64,000 nt of DNA from the NCBI GenBank assembly GCA_934338065.1, contig CAKRGX010000009.1:32190-96189 (forward strand), in the 5' to 3' direction. This DNA comes from an uncultured Eubacterium sp. (GTDB taxonomy: Bacteria > Bacillota > Clostridia > Lachnospirales > Lachnospiraceae). Below the pieces are notes generated by a model, which made no database searches, was not told the DNA's origin, and was given only the letters and a program-made list of their open reading frames with translations. This document shows, piece by piece, positions 43,613 through 52,425 of this stretch. A program made the position numbers and the translations under genes. The number at the start of each line of letters is the position of its first letter. The stretch's first letter is position 1.

Positions 43613-45289
43613 TTGTTAGTCAATTTACACGTAAAGAATTTTGCTATTATTGACCAGATTGATGTAGATTTTGGAAAACATCTCAATATTCTGACAGGTG
43701 AAACCGGAGCCGGTAAATCAATCCTGATCGGTTCGATTGGAATTGCTTTGGGAGCCAGAGTATCACCGGATATGATCGGTTCGAATGGGGATCATGCGAT
43801 GGTTGAGATTGTGTTCTATATTGAAGAAGAAGAAACACTTCAGAAGCTGCGTGATCTGGATATTGAGACGGAGAATGGCCAGATTGTCATATCGCGGAAG
43901 ATTATGGAAAATCGAAGCGTAAATAAGATTAATGGAACAAGTGTGCCTGTCAGTCTCATCCGGCAGGTGGCAGCGCTTTGTATTGATATTCATGGACAGC
44001 ATGAGCACCAGTCTTTGCTGAAAAAAGAAAGACATTTGGAAATTGTTGATGAGTATGCTGGGAAAAAATGTGAACAATTACGTGAAAAGATACGAAAACA
44101 ATATCAGAAATATGCTGACTTAAGGCAGGAATTGGAGCAGGAGTCATTATCAGAAGAAGAGCGCGCCAGACAATTAGGTTATTTGGAATATGAGAGACAG
44201 GAAATTCTGGCAGCTGAACTGCAGCCGAAAGAGATGGCGGAAATTGATGATAGATTTCGTGTGGCATCCCAGGCGGGGGTAATCCTGGAATCACTGGGAG
44301 CGGTTCATCAGATGTGCAGTGAAACTGCAGGAGGAGCGGTCAGTCATAGTTTGCAGCAGTTGCAGCGGATCAGCAATACAGATTCTCATGTGGATGGCTT
44401 CACGGAGGAATTACTGCAGATTGAAAGTCTTCTTGGTGACTTTAATCGGGAGATTGCTGATTTTATGTCAGAGTTTACTTTTGATGAACGGGAACTCGCA
44501 GAAATGGAGCAGAGGCTCGATTGTATTCATAACCTGCAAAGAAAATATGGTAATACATATGAGGAAATACAAGAGCATCTGGCAGAGGTGGAAGACAAGC
44601 TGGAAAAGCTGCAGGATTATGATCATTATTGTGAGGAAAGAAAGCAGAAATTATCTCTATGGCGGGAAGAATTGGAACAGGATTGTTCCCATTTGACGGA
44701 ATTGCGCAGAAAGGCTGCGGATAAGCTGCAGGTTCAGATAGCAGAGGCATTGCACGATTTGAATTTTGCCCATGTTGATTTTGAAATCGTTATGAATAAA
44801 AAGACGGATATAACAACAGGTGGCTGGGATGATATTGAATTTATGATTGCAACCAATCCGGGAGAATCGAGAAGAAGTCTTGGAAAGATCGTCTCCGGCG
44901 GTGAATTATCACGCATCATGCTGGCAATCAAGTCAGTGTTTGCTGATTCTGATCATATTGAAACATTGATTTTTGATGAGATTGATGTTGGGATAAGTGG
45001 AAGAACGGCACAAAAAGTTTCTGAAAAAATGAGTGTTTTAGGAAAACATCATCAGGTTATATGTATTACTCATCTGGCGCAGATAGCGGCAATGGCAGAT
45101 ACGCATTTTGTTATTGAAAAAAGAACAGAGGAAGGTCATTCGGTTACGGAGATCCGATCCTTAACAAAGCCGGAAATGGAAGAAGAACTGGCACGTATTC
45201 TGGGAGGGGTTGAGATTACAGACGCTGTTCGTCAAAATGCACATGAGATGAAATTGCTAGCGGATGGGTGTAAGGATTACATGAAATAA
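43613..45289 (+). CDS. recN: DNA repair protein RecN
   Basis: 558 residues, typical RecN length, starting with TTG 43613 after GGGAGG. RecN is an SMC-like ATPase that acts at double-strand breaks. Walker A GETGAGKSIL (about 29-38), the central coiled coil (about 150-380), the VSGGELSRIMLAIKS signature and Walker B TLIFDEIDVGISG are present, as is the IDIHGQHEHQSLL motif. In many clostridia recN lies directly before spoIVB and spo0A, as spoIVB does here. Confidence 0.97.
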   Translation: MLVNLHVKNFAIIDQIDVDFGKHLNILTGETGAGKSILIGSIGIALGARVSPDMIGSNGDHAMVEIVFYIEEEETLQKLRDLDIETENGQIVISRKIMENRSVNKINGTSVPVSLIRQVAALCIDIHGQHEHQSLLKKERHLEIVDEYAGKKCEQLREKIRKQYQKYADLRQELEQESLSEEERARQLGYLEYERQEILAAELQPKEMAEIDDRFRVASQAGVILESLGAVHQMCSETAGGAVSHSLQQLQRISNTDSHVDGFTEELLQIESLLGDFNREIADFMSEFTFDERELAEMEQRLDCIHNLQRKYGNTYEEIQEHLAEVEDKLEKLQDYDHYCEERKQKLSLWREELEQDCSHLTELRRKAADKLQVQIAEALHDLNFAHVDFEIVMNKKTDITTGGWDDIEFMIATNPGESRRSLGKIVSGGELSRIMLAIKSVFADSDHIETLIFDEIDVGISGRTAQKVSEKMSVLGKHHQVICITHLAQIAAMADTHFVIEKRTEEGHSVTEIRSLTKPEMEEELARILGGVEITDAVRQNAHEMKLLADGCKDYMK

Positions 45290-45307
45290 TAAAATATGGT
45301 TATAGTA

Positions 45308-45352
45308 AATAGGAGTCATGATCATTTTGGTCTGAGACTTCTATTTTTTTTG
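45308..45352 (+). terminator. Terminator after recN
   Basis: AATAGGAGTC (45308-45317) pairs with GACTTCTATT (45336-45345) with one G-U pair, followed by a run of T residues. It isolates recN from spoIVB. Confidence 0.75.
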
Positions 45353-45365
45353 GAAAGGGTGAATC

Positions 45366-46598
45366 ATGATGGCAAAAAAGCTGAGAATGTGTTTTGTTGG
45401 ATTTCTTGCCCTGGATCTATTGATTCTTGGGTGTCTTTTATATCGTTCCATCCGGAATGATATTCCGGATCAGTTGGTATCCTATCTGGGGGAGAAAGAA
45501 AACATAGAAATGCCGTCAATTTTTGAAACGGAAAATACAATTGCTGCATTGAATGTAACAAATCATTCTAATGGTTTTTCGTTCGTATCTGAAAAGATGG
45601 GACAATATCAAGTGCCTGTGCGCTTGTTTGGTATTGTTCCGATTAAAAATATGGATGTAAAGGTAATCCGTAAGATGAAAGTATCTCCCATCGGGGAACC
45701 CATTGGAATATATGTGGAGACAAATGGATTGTTTGTCTTGGACTCCGTAGAGATTAAAGGATTGGATGGATTGACGTATTCACCGGGAAAACACATATTA
45801 CGAAGTGGCGATTATATTCTACAATGGGATGGTCAGCCTGTTCCTACTATTCGAAAGCTGAATTTTCAAATACAAAGAACGAAAGATCGAAAAGTATCTG
45901 TCAGAATCAGGAGAAATAACGAAGAACTGGAAGTGGCAGTCAGACCGATCCGTGCAACAGACCGGTCTTATAAGATCGGAGCGTGGGTTCGTGAGGACAC
46001 GCAGGGAATAGGAACACTGACCTATATAACAGAACAGGGGAAATTTGGTACGCTGGGGCATGGGATTTCGGATGTTGATACGGGTACCCTGCTGAATCTT
46101 CATGGTGGAGAAATGTATAGTACAAAGATAGTCGATGTGATAAAGGGAAATAAAGGAGAGCCGGGGGAACTGCAGGGTTATATCGACATGGTGGCAGATA
46201 ATGAGATTGGTAAAATAAAGAATAATACGGATGTGGGCGTGTTTGGAACGATGAATAATTCGGAAAAAACACTGAGATCACATGATCAGATGCCCGTTGG
46301 GATGAAACAGGAGTTAAAACAGGGAGAAGCCTTTATCTATCTTAATCTTGAGGGGGCGCCGCAGAAATATAAAATAGAAATAGAAGAGATCAACATAAAT
46401 AGTCATGACAATAAAAGTTTTGTTATTCATGTGGTTGATGACCGATTATTAAAATTGACCGGTGGCATCGTGCAGGGGATGAGCGGTTCTCCAATATTAC
46501 AAAAAGGAAAGATTGTAGGAGCAGTGACACATGTTTTTGTTGATGATCCAACAAGAGGATATGGGGTGTTTATAGAGGAGATGCTGGAAAAGAATTAG
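45366..46598 (+). CDS. spoIVB: SpoIVB peptidase (sporulation signalling serine protease)
   Basis: 410 residues. SpoIVB is made in the forespore, crosses its inner membrane and cuts SpoIVFA, triggering pro-sigma-K processing. An N-terminal membrane span (about 8-26), a PDZ-like region (about 100-195) and an S55 protease domain are visible. The catalytic triad is likely His232 (GTLGHGISD), Asp359 and Ser375 (GMSGSP), with spacing as in Bacillus. Two ATGs in tandem follow GGAAAGGG. The neighbour is not spo0A, as commonly seen, but an iron-related block. Confidence 0.94.
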   Translation: MMAKKLRMCFVGFLALDLLILGCLLYRSIRNDIPDQLVSYLGEKENIEMPSIFETENTIAALNVTNHSNGFSFVSEKMGQYQVPVRLFGIVPIKNMDVKVIRKMKVSPIGEPIGIYVETNGLFVLDSVEIKGLDGLTYSPGKHILRSGDYILQWDGQPVPTIRKLNFQIQRTKDRKVSVRIRRNNEELEVAVRPIRATDRSYKIGAWVREDTQGIGTLTYITEQGKFGTLGHGISDVDTGTLLNLHGGEMYSTKIVDVIKGNKGEPGELQGYIDMVADNEIGKIKNNTDVGVFGTMNNSEKTLRSHDQMPVGMKQELKQGEAFIYLNLEGAPQKYKIEIEEININSHDNKSFVIHVVDDRLLKLTGGIVQGMSGSPILQKGKIVGAVTHVFVDDPTRGYGVFIEEMLEKN

Positions 46599-46655
46599 AA
46601 TAAATCCGTTTACTTATAACGGCAAAAATAATTATAAAATGGGAAATGGCAGGAG

Positions 46656-46696
46656 TAGAGGCTACAGAATGATAAATTTTATCAAGTAGACCTCTA
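46656..46696. repeat. Interrupted inverted repeat between spoIVB and the metal block
   Basis: TAGAGG and CCTCTA form the outer arms; an inner TGATAAA/TTTATCA pair is nested within. No T tract follows in either direction, so it is not a clear terminator. It lies just upstream of the -35 region of the next operon. Confidence 0.45.
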
Positions 46697-46742
46697 TACA
46701 TAACAAAACAGTGATGATAAAATAAGTTAGTGAAAACTAATC
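46695..46742 (+). promoter_or_regulatory. Promoter and DtxR-type operator of the HMA/ABC operon
   Basis: TATACA (46695-46700), 17-base spacer, TAAAAT (46718-46723) form a likely promoter. AGTTAG-TGAAAA-CTAATC at 46725-46742 sits immediately after the -10 box, over the expected start point, and is one of four copies of the same motif in this block. A repressor bound there would block transcription. Confidence 0.75.
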
Positions 46743-46769
46743 AACGGATTCTGAAAGGAGTTGAGCAAC

Positions 46770-47120
46770 ATGATCAATGTGATCATTATATGTGTGCTGA
46801 TTGTGCTTGGAATAATTGGAATTCGATCAAGTGCCAGGCATTTTAAAGGAGAAGGAGGATGTTGTGGAGGTTCTACCGTAAAGGTCAGAAAAAAGAAATT
46901 AAAGCAGGTTGACAGGCAAAGGATTTTTGTTGTTGACGGGATAACCTGTGATCACTGCAAGAACCGCATTGAGAGCAGGCTGAATTGTTTGGATGGAGTG
47001 TCTGCAAAAGTCAATGTAAAGAAGAAAACAGTTGAGGTTTTCATGGAAAAACAAGTCGAAGAAGAAGATGTCATAGAAACAATAGAGAAGGCCGGTTATG
47101 AGGTGACGGATATTCTTTAG
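46770..47120 (+). CDS. Membrane-anchored heavy-metal-associated (HMA) domain protein
   Basis: 116 residues from ATG 46770, with AAAGGAG nine bases upstream. One N-terminal membrane span (about 2-20) is followed by a GEGGCCGGS cysteine motif, a basic linker and a C-terminal HMA domain (about 52-116) with the metal-binding GITCDHC (C-x-x-C). The first part resembles the FeoB-associated Cys-rich peptides, the second CopZ-type metal chaperones. It heads an operon with an ABC exporter, under a DtxR-type operator, so iron or manganese status probably controls it. Metal carried unknown. Confidence 0.82.
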   Translation: MINVIIICVLIVLGIIGIRSSARHFKGEGGCCGGSTVKVRKKKLKQVDRQRIFVVDGITCDHCKNRIESRLNCLDGVSAKVNVKKKTVEVFMEKQVEEEDVIETIEKAGYEVTDIL

Positions 47121-47152
47121 AATAAAACAGGGCAAGGAAAGGCAGGCAAGAT

Positions 47153-47869
47153 ATGGAAAAAAATAGAAATGATTTTTTGGAGATTGTAAATGTAAAAAAA
47201 GGATATGGAATGGGAGAGACCAGACAGGAAGTTTTGTGTGGGATGGATTTTTCTGTAAAGAAGGGTGAGTTTTGTGTTTTGCTTGGACCATCTGGGTCGG
47301 GAAAATCAACCCTGCTAAATATCATAGGAGGTATTGACAAAGCGGATTCAGGCTATATTGCTATCAGGGGGGAGAAACTGGAAGACATGAATGATAAGGG
47401 GCTGACACAGTATAGACGAAAGCACTTAGGGTATGTATTTCAGATGTACAATCTGATTGCAAATCTGAATGTGAAAGAGAATATCGAAGTTGGAGCTTAT
47501 CTTGCAGATGATCCGCTTGATATAGATGATTTATTACATACGCTTGGTTTGTACGAACACCGGTATAAACTTCCTAACCAGTTGTCTGGTGGGCAGCAGC
47601 AAAGAGTATCAATTGGCAGGGCAATAGTGAAAAATCCTGATATTCTGCTTTGCGATGAGCCAACGGGGGCTTTAGATTATACGACATCAAAGGAAATTCT
47701 TACGTTGATCGAAGATGTCAATAAAAAATATGGCAATACGGTTATCATGGTTACACATAATGAAGCAATCAGGGGAATGGCAGATCATGTTGTTAAGTTG
47801 AGAGATGGAAAGATTCGCAGGAATGAGAAAAATGATAATAAGATTTCCGCTTCAGACATTGAGTGGTAG
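47153..47869 (+). CDS. ABC transporter ATPase (MacB/LolD-like)
   Basis: 238 residues. Walker A GPSGSGKST, the LSGGQQQRVSIGRA signature, Walker B LLCDEPTGALD and the MVTHN switch His are all intact, as in the MacB/LolD/FtsE group. It pairs with the FtsX-type permease encoded 12 bases downstream. Such pairs export peptides, lipids or drive mechanical work at the envelope; nothing in the ATPase reveals the substrate. Its place behind an HMA protein in a DtxR-controlled operon is notable. Confidence 0.93.
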   Translation: MEKNRNDFLEIVNVKKGYGMGETRQEVLCGMDFSVKKGEFCVLLGPSGSGKSTLLNIIGGIDKADSGYIAIRGEKLEDMNDKGLTQYRRKHLGYVFQMYNLIANLNVKENIEVGAYLADDPLDIDDLLHTLGLYEHRYKLPNQLSGGQQQRVSIGRAIVKNPDILLCDEPTGALDYTTSKEILTLIEDVNKKYGNTVIMVTHNEAIRGMADHVVKLRDGKIRRNEKNDNKISASDIEW

Positions 47870-47881
47870 GAGGAAAATGTG

Positions 47882-50209
47882 ATGAAGAAAAGAAAAAATC
47901 CATTGCGAAAACGAGTTATCCGGGAGATTATTGGGGATTGGAGCAAATATGTTGTTGTTAGTCTGTTTCTCATATTGACAATTGGTTTTGTGTCAGGAAT
48001 GTATGTTGCGAATGGAAGTATGATGAAGGCGGCAGATGAGGGTGTTTCAACATATAAAAGGGAAAATGGCCATTTTGAGTTATGGAAAAAAGCAGATTCG
48101 GAAACGATTCAGAATATTGAATCGGCGGATGAAGATGTTTGTGTTAACGTATATCCTAATTTTTTTAAAAATGAAAAGGAAGATTATGATCGGGACAATA
48201 AGAAAGATGGAACGATCCGTGTCTATGCGAAAACAGAGAAGGTTAATCTTGCTAGTGTCATGAGTGGCAGGCTGCCACAAAAATACGATGAGATAGCCAT
48301 TGACCGGATGCATGCGGATAATGTAGGAATAAAAGTTGGCGATGAAATCAATGTTGGCGATGAGGAGTATAAGGTGACTGGGTTGATTGCCTATGTAAAT
48401 TATTCTACGCTGCATGAAAAAAGTACGGATATGATGTTTGATGCTTTGAAATTTAATGTGGGAATGGTTACCGATCAGGGATTTGACCGGTTGAATGAAC
48501 GGGTTCATTACACCTATGCGTGGAATTATGTGAAGAGTCCCAAAGATGTAAAAGAAGAAAAGAAGAGTTCAGATGACTTTTTAGAGAATCTGGCAGTTCA
48601 GGCAGTTAAACATGGAAACCGGTTAGAAGATTATGTTCCCGGCTATGCAGATCCGGCTGTGAATTTTGCTACAGAAGATATTGAATCAGATAAAGCGATG
48701 GGCGGAGTTTTGCTGGATATCTTAATTGTTATTTGTGCCTTTATCTTTGCGGTAACCATAAGCAATACGATTATAAAAGAATCCTCTGCCATTGGTACGC
48801 TGAGGGCCTCCGGATACACGCGGAAAGAATTGGTGTGTCATTATCTTTCTATGCCGGTGATGGTGACCTTTTTGGCGGCGGTTATCGGAAATGTATTAGG
48901 GTATACTTTGTTCAAGAAGATTGTTGTTGCGATGTACTATAACAGTTACAGTCTTCCTGCTTATGAGACTGTCTGGAATATGGAAGCATTTTTGAAAACA
49001 ACTATTGTTCCGCTTGTGCTGATGCTTGTAGTAAATCTTTTTATGATTGTAAAAATGATGTATCATACGCCACTGCAGTTTTTGAGACATGATCTTGCTA
49101 AAAAGAAGAAAAAAAAGGCACTTAGGATTCCGAGATGGAGATTTTTGAATCGTTTCCGATTACGGATTATTTTGCAGAATCTGTCCAATTATGCGATCTT
49201 GTTTATTGGAATTTTGTTTATTGCTGTCATGCTTGCGATGGCGGTAGGAATGCCGGAAACATTAGATTTTTATAAAGGCAATGCGAAAGATATGATGCTT
49301 GCAAAATACCAGTATGTTTTGAGAAGCTATGAGAATGAACAGGGACAGCCCATATATACAGCAGATAAAACGGCTGAGAAGTTCGGTCTGTACTCCTTGC
49401 AGAAAAAGAGTGAGAAAATAACAGAAGAGGTATCTGTGTATGGAGTATCAGAGGAAAGCCGTTATGTGAAGCTGAATAAGCTCGCATCTCTGGGAAACAA
49501 TGAAGTATACATATCCAAAACTTATGCTGACAAGTATAATATTGGAATAGGAGATAAGATCTCGCTGGATGAAAAATATAAGGATAAAACATATCACTTT
49601 ACCGTGTCAGGTATCTATGAAAAGTGTCAGAATATTGCGGTATTTATGGCAATGAAAAATTACCATACGGTATTTGAAACAAAGGAAGATGAATTTTCCG
49701 GATATTTTTCCGATGATAAGATTACCGATATTGATGAAAAAAATATTGCAACTGTCATTACGAAACGGGATATTACAAAAATGTGTGATCAATTGGATCA
49801 TTCAATGGGATCTACCATGTCATATTTTGAAGTGTTGTGTATTTTGCTTTCTGCGGTACTCATGTATCTTCTGACAAAAATAATCATAGAGAAAAATGAA
49901 AATGCTATTTCTATGACCAAAGTGCTGGGGTATAAAAATGGAGAGATAGCAGGATTATATCTGCTGTCAACATCAATTGTTGTAGTTGTGGCAGATGCTG
50001 TGAGTGTGATTCTTGGTACCATTATTATGAGACAGGCATGGAGAGTTATTATGTTCAGTTATAGTGGCTGGTATGAATTTACCATGAATCCGATAGGATA
50101 TGTGAAAATGTTCCTGTTTATTTTAGTAGGTTATTTTGTTGTTATGTTCTTTGATTTCAGGAGAATTAAGAAGATACCGATGGATCAGGCGTTAAAAAAT
50201 ATAGAATGA
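47882..50209 (+). CDS. FtsX-like ABC transporter permease
   Basis: 775 residues from ATG 47882, eight bases after GGAGG. Pattern: one span near the N-terminus (about 20-42), a large extracytoplasmic domain (about 45-255), three spans (about 265-400), another span (about 440-460), a second external domain (about 465-635) and three final spans. This is the duplicated FtsX/MacB_PCD layout with two FtsX domains, as in long permeases of Firmicutes. The first domain ends in SSAIGTLRASGYTRKEL, a typical FtsX motif, mirrored by AISMTKVLGYKNGEI in the second. Partner of the ATPase just upstream. Confidence 0.9.
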   Translation: MKKRKNPLRKRVIREIIGDWSKYVVVSLFLILTIGFVSGMYVANGSMMKAADEGVSTYKRENGHFELWKKADSETIQNIESADEDVCVNVYPNFFKNEKEDYDRDNKKDGTIRVYAKTEKVNLASVMSGRLPQKYDEIAIDRMHADNVGIKVGDEINVGDEEYKVTGLIAYVNYSTLHEKSTDMMFDALKFNVGMVTDQGFDRLNERVHYTYAWNYVKSPKDVKEEKKSSDDFLENLAVQAVKHGNRLEDYVPGYADPAVNFATEDIESDKAMGGVLLDILIVICAFIFAVTISNTIIKESSAIGTLRASGYTRKELVCHYLSMPVMVTFLAAVIGNVLGYTLFKKIVVAMYYNSYSLPAYETVWNMEAFLKTTIVPLVLMLVVNLFMIVKMMYHTPLQFLRHDLAKKKKKKALRIPRWRFLNRFRLRIILQNLSNYAILFIGILFIAVMLAMAVGMPETLDFYKGNAKDMMLAKYQYVLRSYENEQGQPIYTADKTAEKFGLYSLQKKSEKITEEVSVYGVSEESRYVKLNKLASLGNNEVYISKTYADKYNIGIGDKISLDEKYKDKTYHFTVSGIYEKCQNIAVFMAMKNYHTVFETKEDEFSGYFSDDKITDIDEKNIATVITKRDITKMCDQLDHSMGSTMSYFEVLCILLSAVLMYLLTKIIIEKNENAISMTKVLGYKNGEIAGLYLLSTSIVVVVADAVSVILGTIIMRQAWRVIMFSYSGWYEFTMNPIGYVKMFLFILVGYFVVMFFDFRRIKKIPMDQALKNIE

Positions 50210-50252
50210 TATGATGTCGATAGGAGACTGCCACATTTAGATAGTTTAAAAT

Positions 50253-50308
50253 AAAAAAGATTTGCGATGATGCCGTTTAGTTGACATCGCCGCGAATCTT
50301 TTTATTAT
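50253..50308. terminator. Bidirectional terminator between the ABC permease and DtxR genes
   Basis: AAAAGATTTGCGATG pairs with CATCGCCGCGAATCTTTT with small bulges, flanked by A and T runs. It overlaps the last codons of the convergent DtxR gene. Confidence 0.75.
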
Positions 50309-50675
50309 AGGCTTTTTTTATTGCTTTAAAACTTTCTTCGCTCAGGTCGTGTTCAACCCGGCAGGCGTCTTCTAATGCAACATCCTTGTTTACTCCGATA
50401 CTGATCAGCCAGTCAGAGAGGATATTGTGCCGCTCCAAAACGCTTTCGGCACGTTTTTTTCCACTTTCTGTCAGTGTAATATAACCATTCTCAGCCATTG
50501 TGATATACTCTTTTTGTCGAAGATTTTTCATGGCCACACTTACGCTTGGCTTTGAAAAATTCATTTCATTTGCAATATCAATCGAACGGACCTGTCCGGT
50601 TCGCTTTTGCAATAAGAGGATTGTTTCTAAATAATCCTCTAATGATTCATCTGCGCGATGTTTAATATAACTCAT
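50277..50675 (-). CDS. DtxR-family metal-dependent repressor
   Basis: 132 residues from ATG 50675, chosen because the protein then starts like MntR and GGGG lies upstream; an extra 23 residues are possible but unlike the family. A winged helix (about 10-72, FSKPSVSVAMKNLRQKEYI recognition area) precedes the metal-binding dimer domain. There is no SH3 domain, so it is the short MntR/IdeR type. Metal ligands by alignment are Asp14, Glu17, His83, Cys105, Glu108 and His109; ACRVEH is the DtxR/IdeR iron-type pattern while Asp14 is the MntR type. It very likely binds the four AGTTAG-N6-CTAAY sites nearby. Confidence 0.92.
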   Translation of the reverse strand: MSYIKHRADESLEDYLETILLLQKRTGQVRSIDIANEMNFSKPSVSVAMKNLRQKEYITMAENGYITLTESGKKRAESVLERHNILSDWLISIGVNKDVALEDACRVEHDLSEESFKAIKKAYNKKIRGDVN

Positions 50676-50853
50676 AATAATTCCCCATTCTGAAGCGTTT
50701 CGTAAGAAATAAAAGCATACATAAGATCTGTGCCGCTCCTGCACAAATCGCTATTAATGCGTAATTTATGTAACTATCATATCATTTTTTTTGGAAAAAA
50801 ACAATTGTAAAAATAAGCCTTTGTTTAGTGATAAACATTCTCGTTTGCGGCGG

Positions 50854-50907
50854 TTGATTTAGAAGGGTAAGTATGGTATTCTTGTAAATAGTTAGGTAAT
50901 ACTAACT
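50854..50907 (+). promoter_or_regulatory. Promoter and DtxR-type operator of the flavodoxin gene
   Basis: TTGATT (50854-50859), 17-base spacer, TATTCT (50877-50882). AGTTAG-GTAATA-CTAACT at 50890-50907 is a perfect inverted repeat covering the expected start point. Confidence 0.75.
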
Positions 50908-50959
50908 TTGAAAATAATAATTATGCAGACTATCAGGTGTCTGCGGAATGGAGGATATA

Positions 50960-51391
50960 ATGGAGAAAATCGATGTTGTTTATTGGTCAATGTCAGGAAA
51001 TACACAGGCTATGGCAGAGGCTGTAGCAAAGGGTATTGAGGCAGAGGGTAAAGAAGCCTCTGTAATCTATGTAGGAGATGCTTCCATAGCAGAGTTGAAA
51101 GAGGCAAAATGCTTTGCTCTTGGTTGTCCGGCTATGGGAGCTGAGGTTCTGGAGGAATCAGAAATGGAACCTTTTGTTGCGGAAATAGAGCAATATGTAT
51201 CGGGCAAAACAATTGCTTTATTTGGCTCTTATGGATGGGGAGACGGCCAGTGGATGCGTGAATGGACAGAGCGGATGAGTCGGTGCGGTGCCTGTATTGC
51301 CGGTGGGGAAGGGCTCATCTGTCATGAAATGCCGGACGAAGTAAGTTTGGAAGAATGTGAAGCGCTGGGAAGAGAATTAGCTGCGGTATAA
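50960..51391 (+). CDS. Flavodoxin
   Basis: 143 residues from ATG 50960, with GGAGG six bases upstream. The FMN phosphate loop YWSMSGNTQAMA (about 8-19) and the two flavin-stacking loops (GCPAMGAEVL and FGSYGWGDGQWM) are clear, as in short-chain clostridial flavodoxins. Flavodoxin replaces ferredoxin as electron carrier when iron is scarce, which fits the DtxR-type operator directly upstream. It is followed 25 bases later by a DUF3793 gene. Confidence 0.95.
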   Translation: MEKIDVVYWSMSGNTQAMAEAVAKGIEAEGKEASVIYVGDASIAELKEAKCFALGCPAMGAEVLEESEMEPFVAEIEQYVSGKTIALFGSYGWGDGQWMREWTERMSRCGACIAGGEGLICHEMPDEVSLEECEALGRELAAV

Positions 51392-51416
51392 AAACAAAGG
51401 AAGGAAAAGGAAAGGA

Positions 51417-51989
51417 ATGTATGTGGTGGATTACGGAATGTTGGAAAGACAGTTGATTGAGCATTGTGCGCCGACGTTGGCAGGAATGAAAAGTGCGAGC
51501 CTTTTTTCTTATTTTTATCAGGGAGAAAGTTTTGTTAGAAGAGAAATAGATGAAATAAATCAGTTATTGCAAAAAAAGGGAGTTCGCATAGAGGTTCTTC
51601 GGTGGAATGGCACATCGGCATTGCTTTATGTCTACCGGGAGACGCTTCTGGCGCGGGAACTGAGGCAGCCTGAGGCATGGAAACTACTAAAACGATATGG
51701 ATACTGCGAACAGCGAACGGATTACTGTCTTGAACAATTGAAAGAAAGGCTGGCAGACTGCTCCTGCTTCCCACATGAAATAGGGATCTTTCTTGGGTAT
51801 CCGGTAGAGGATGTGTGGGGGTTTATTGTAAATGGTGGTAAGAACTGTAAGAGCTGCGGTATGTGGAAAGTGTATTGTAATCAAGGGGAAAAAGACCGGC
51901 TGTTTCGGAAATACAATAAATGCAGAGATGTATACCGGCATGTGTTTTATGAGGGAAGAAGACTTTTACAAATGACGGTATGTACATAG
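51417..51989 (+). CDS. DUF3793 family protein
   Basis: 190 residues. The pattern of HCAPTLAGMKSASLFSY at the N-terminus, LLYVYR in the middle, FPHEIGIFLGYPVEDVWGFI and NGGKNCKSCGMWKVYCN at the C-terminal half is that of DUF3793, common in Clostridia, often beside flavodoxins or Feo genes. Conserved cysteines (HCAPTL, NCKSCGMWKVYC) might bind a metal or heme-like cofactor, but the function is unknown. It is co-transcribed with flavodoxin, thus probably made under iron limitation, and ends at a strong terminator. Confidence 0.85.
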   Translation: MYVVDYGMLERQLIEHCAPTLAGMKSASLFSYFYQGESFVRREIDEINQLLQKKGVRIEVLRWNGTSALLYVYRETLLARELRQPEAWKLLKRYGYCEQRTDYCLEQLKERLADCSCFPHEIGIFLGYPVEDVWGFIVNGGKNCKSCGMWKVYCNQGEKDRLFRKYNKCRDVYRHVFYEGRRLLQMTVCT

Positions 51990-51990
51990 A

Positions 51991-52040
51991 AACAAAGGGG
52001 TGCGTGATGGCATAATCAGACATAACGCACCTCTTTTGTT
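51991..52040 (+). terminator. Terminator after DUF3793
   Basis: AACAAAGGGGTGCGT pairs with ACGCACCTCTTTTGTT with one bulge, around a 19-base loop. Confidence 0.8.
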
Positions 52041-52083
52041 AATGAGAAAAAATATCATTAATACATTTTATTGAGAAAATCTA

Positions 52084-52136
52084 TTGACAATGGGGGTTAG
52101 CTATATTAAACTGTACTTAGTTAGCGAAAGCTAATT
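52084..52136 (+). promoter_or_regulatory. Promoter and DtxR-type operator of feoA
   Basis: TTGACA (52084-52089) with a possible -10 TAAACT (52107-52112). AGTTAG-CGAAAG-CTAATT at 52119-52136 lies over the start region. A weaker partial copy (GGTTAG-N6-TAAACT, 52095-52112) overlaps the promoter itself. Confidence 0.72.
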
Positions 52137-52179
52137 AACGACGAAATGCGCTTTTTGGCAGAAAGGAATGGCGGATGAT

Positions 52180-52392
52180 ATGAATTTAGCAGAAGCAAAT
52201 GTTGGAGAAGAATACATTGTAAAAGATGTTGTGGCAGATGATGATGAATTAAAATCATTTTTGTTCTCGCTTGGCTGCTATAGCGGAGAGCCGATTACGG
52301 TCATCTCTCATATTAAAGGCGGCTGCGTGGTTTCTATAAAAGATGCCAGATATAATATTGATACTGATTTAGCTAAGGCTATTTCAATATAG
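52180..52392 (+). CDS. feoA: FeoA, ferrous iron transport accessory protein
   Basis: 70 residues from ATG 52180; an in-frame ATG at 52168 lies only one base from the AAAGGA site, so the second ATG is preferred. MNLAEANVGEEYIVKDV, then LFSLGCYSGEPITVISHIKGGCVVSIKDARYNID, is the short SH3-like fold of FeoA. FeoA binds the N-terminal G domain of FeoB. It has its own operator upstream and a terminator between it and feoB, so levels of the two can be set separately. Confidence 0.93.
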   Translation: MNLAEANVGEEYIVKDVVADDDELKSFLFSLGCYSGEPITVISHIKGGCVVSIKDARYNIDTDLAKAISI

Positions 52393-52417
52393 ATGGTGAT
52401 GAAATCACCATTTTTTG
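52392..52417 (+). terminator. Terminator between feoA and feoB
   Basis: ATGGTGAT (52393-52400) pairs with ATCACCAT (52404-52411) around GAA, followed by TTTTTT. A strong intrinsic terminator or attenuator inside the feo locus. Confidence 0.85.
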
Positions 52418-52425
52418 TGCATTCG

